A DNA stretch of 6,505 bases, from positions 1 through 6,505 of the forward strand of contig JAYVYJ010000253.1 in assembly GCA_043784465.1 (NCBI GenBank), given 5' to 3'. Made by a program: the position numbers and the translations under genes. Of the stretch, positions 6,424-6,505 are shown piece after piece. Each line of letters opens with the position of its first letter. The stretch's first letter is position 1. The DNA comes from Roseiarcus sp043784465 (lineage in GTDB: Bacteria > Pseudomonadota > Alphaproteobacteria > Rhizobiales > Beijerinckiaceae). The notes beneath the pieces are model-generated. The model did no database searches. It worked only from the letters and a program-made list of their open reading frames with translations, and was not told where the DNA came from.

Positions 6424-6505
6424 CGATGAGACACAGACGCGCCGGGAGTTTACCCTTGAGGGCATAGGCGCCAGGTCCCCATGGTTATGTCTGCATTTCA
6501 ACAAA
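6424..6505 (+). other. unassigned right edge, possible start of a further gene
   Basis: After the IS3 remnant the sequence matches nothing I recognise. In-frame ATGs at 6481 and 6487 would open a protein beginning MVMSAFQQ that runs off the edge, but there is no strong ribosome binding site and eight codons cannot be identified. It could equally be the end of another mobile element. Confidence 0.15.

Noticed and set aside
5755..6504. A 249-residue minus-strand frame at the right end.
   Set aside because: It is antisense to the clear IS3 OrfA across most of that gene and also crosses the IS end, so it cannot be an ancestral gene. The translation is biased and unrecognised.

Overview
The window is high-GC DNA with the coding style of an alphaproteobacterium. 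The transposase and recombinase families in it are common in Rhizobiales and related methylotrophs. That placement is an inference from protein resemblance and base composition, not from a marker gene. It is an accessory, mobile-element-rich region with one large intact gene among broken mobile genes.

Layout from left to right. At the left edge (1-140, minus strand) lies the 5' end of an IS3-family element, with the first 24 codons of its OrfA. It abuts, and appears to interrupt, a decayed large serine recombinase gene (141-1487, plus strand). That gene has lost its N-terminal catalytic part within the window and carries an in-frame stop at 356-358 and a frame change near 1150-1175. Next comes a non-coding stretch with several compact hairpins (1695-1747), then a cluster of CAGGGAATT direct and inverted repeats (1771-1940). 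A 500-base stretch follows with no recognisable gene, holding one 14-bp tandem duplication. A short frameshifted remnant of an IS21-family istA gene (2459-2715) ends about 50 bases before the main gene.

The main gene (2765-5707) encodes a 980-residue protein that I read as a fusion. It has a RelE/ParE-toxin-like N-terminus, a complete UvrD/Rep-like superfamily 1 helicase core with all the main motifs, and a long C-terminal part with an ankyrin-repeat segment. It is uninterrupted, unlike nearly everything around it. A stand-alone helicase with a toxin-like domain and protein-interaction repeats, inside a graveyard of recombinase and IS elements, is the best candidate here for an uncharacterised defence or genome-conflict gene. 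The defence role is inference only.

Downstream (5708-6043) there is no convincing gene. A second IS3-family element of a different group starts at about 6044. Its OrfA (6094-6423) is nearly complete but loses the normal frame close to its 3' end, and OrfB is not recognisable before the window ends. No tRNA, rRNA or CRISPR array was found.
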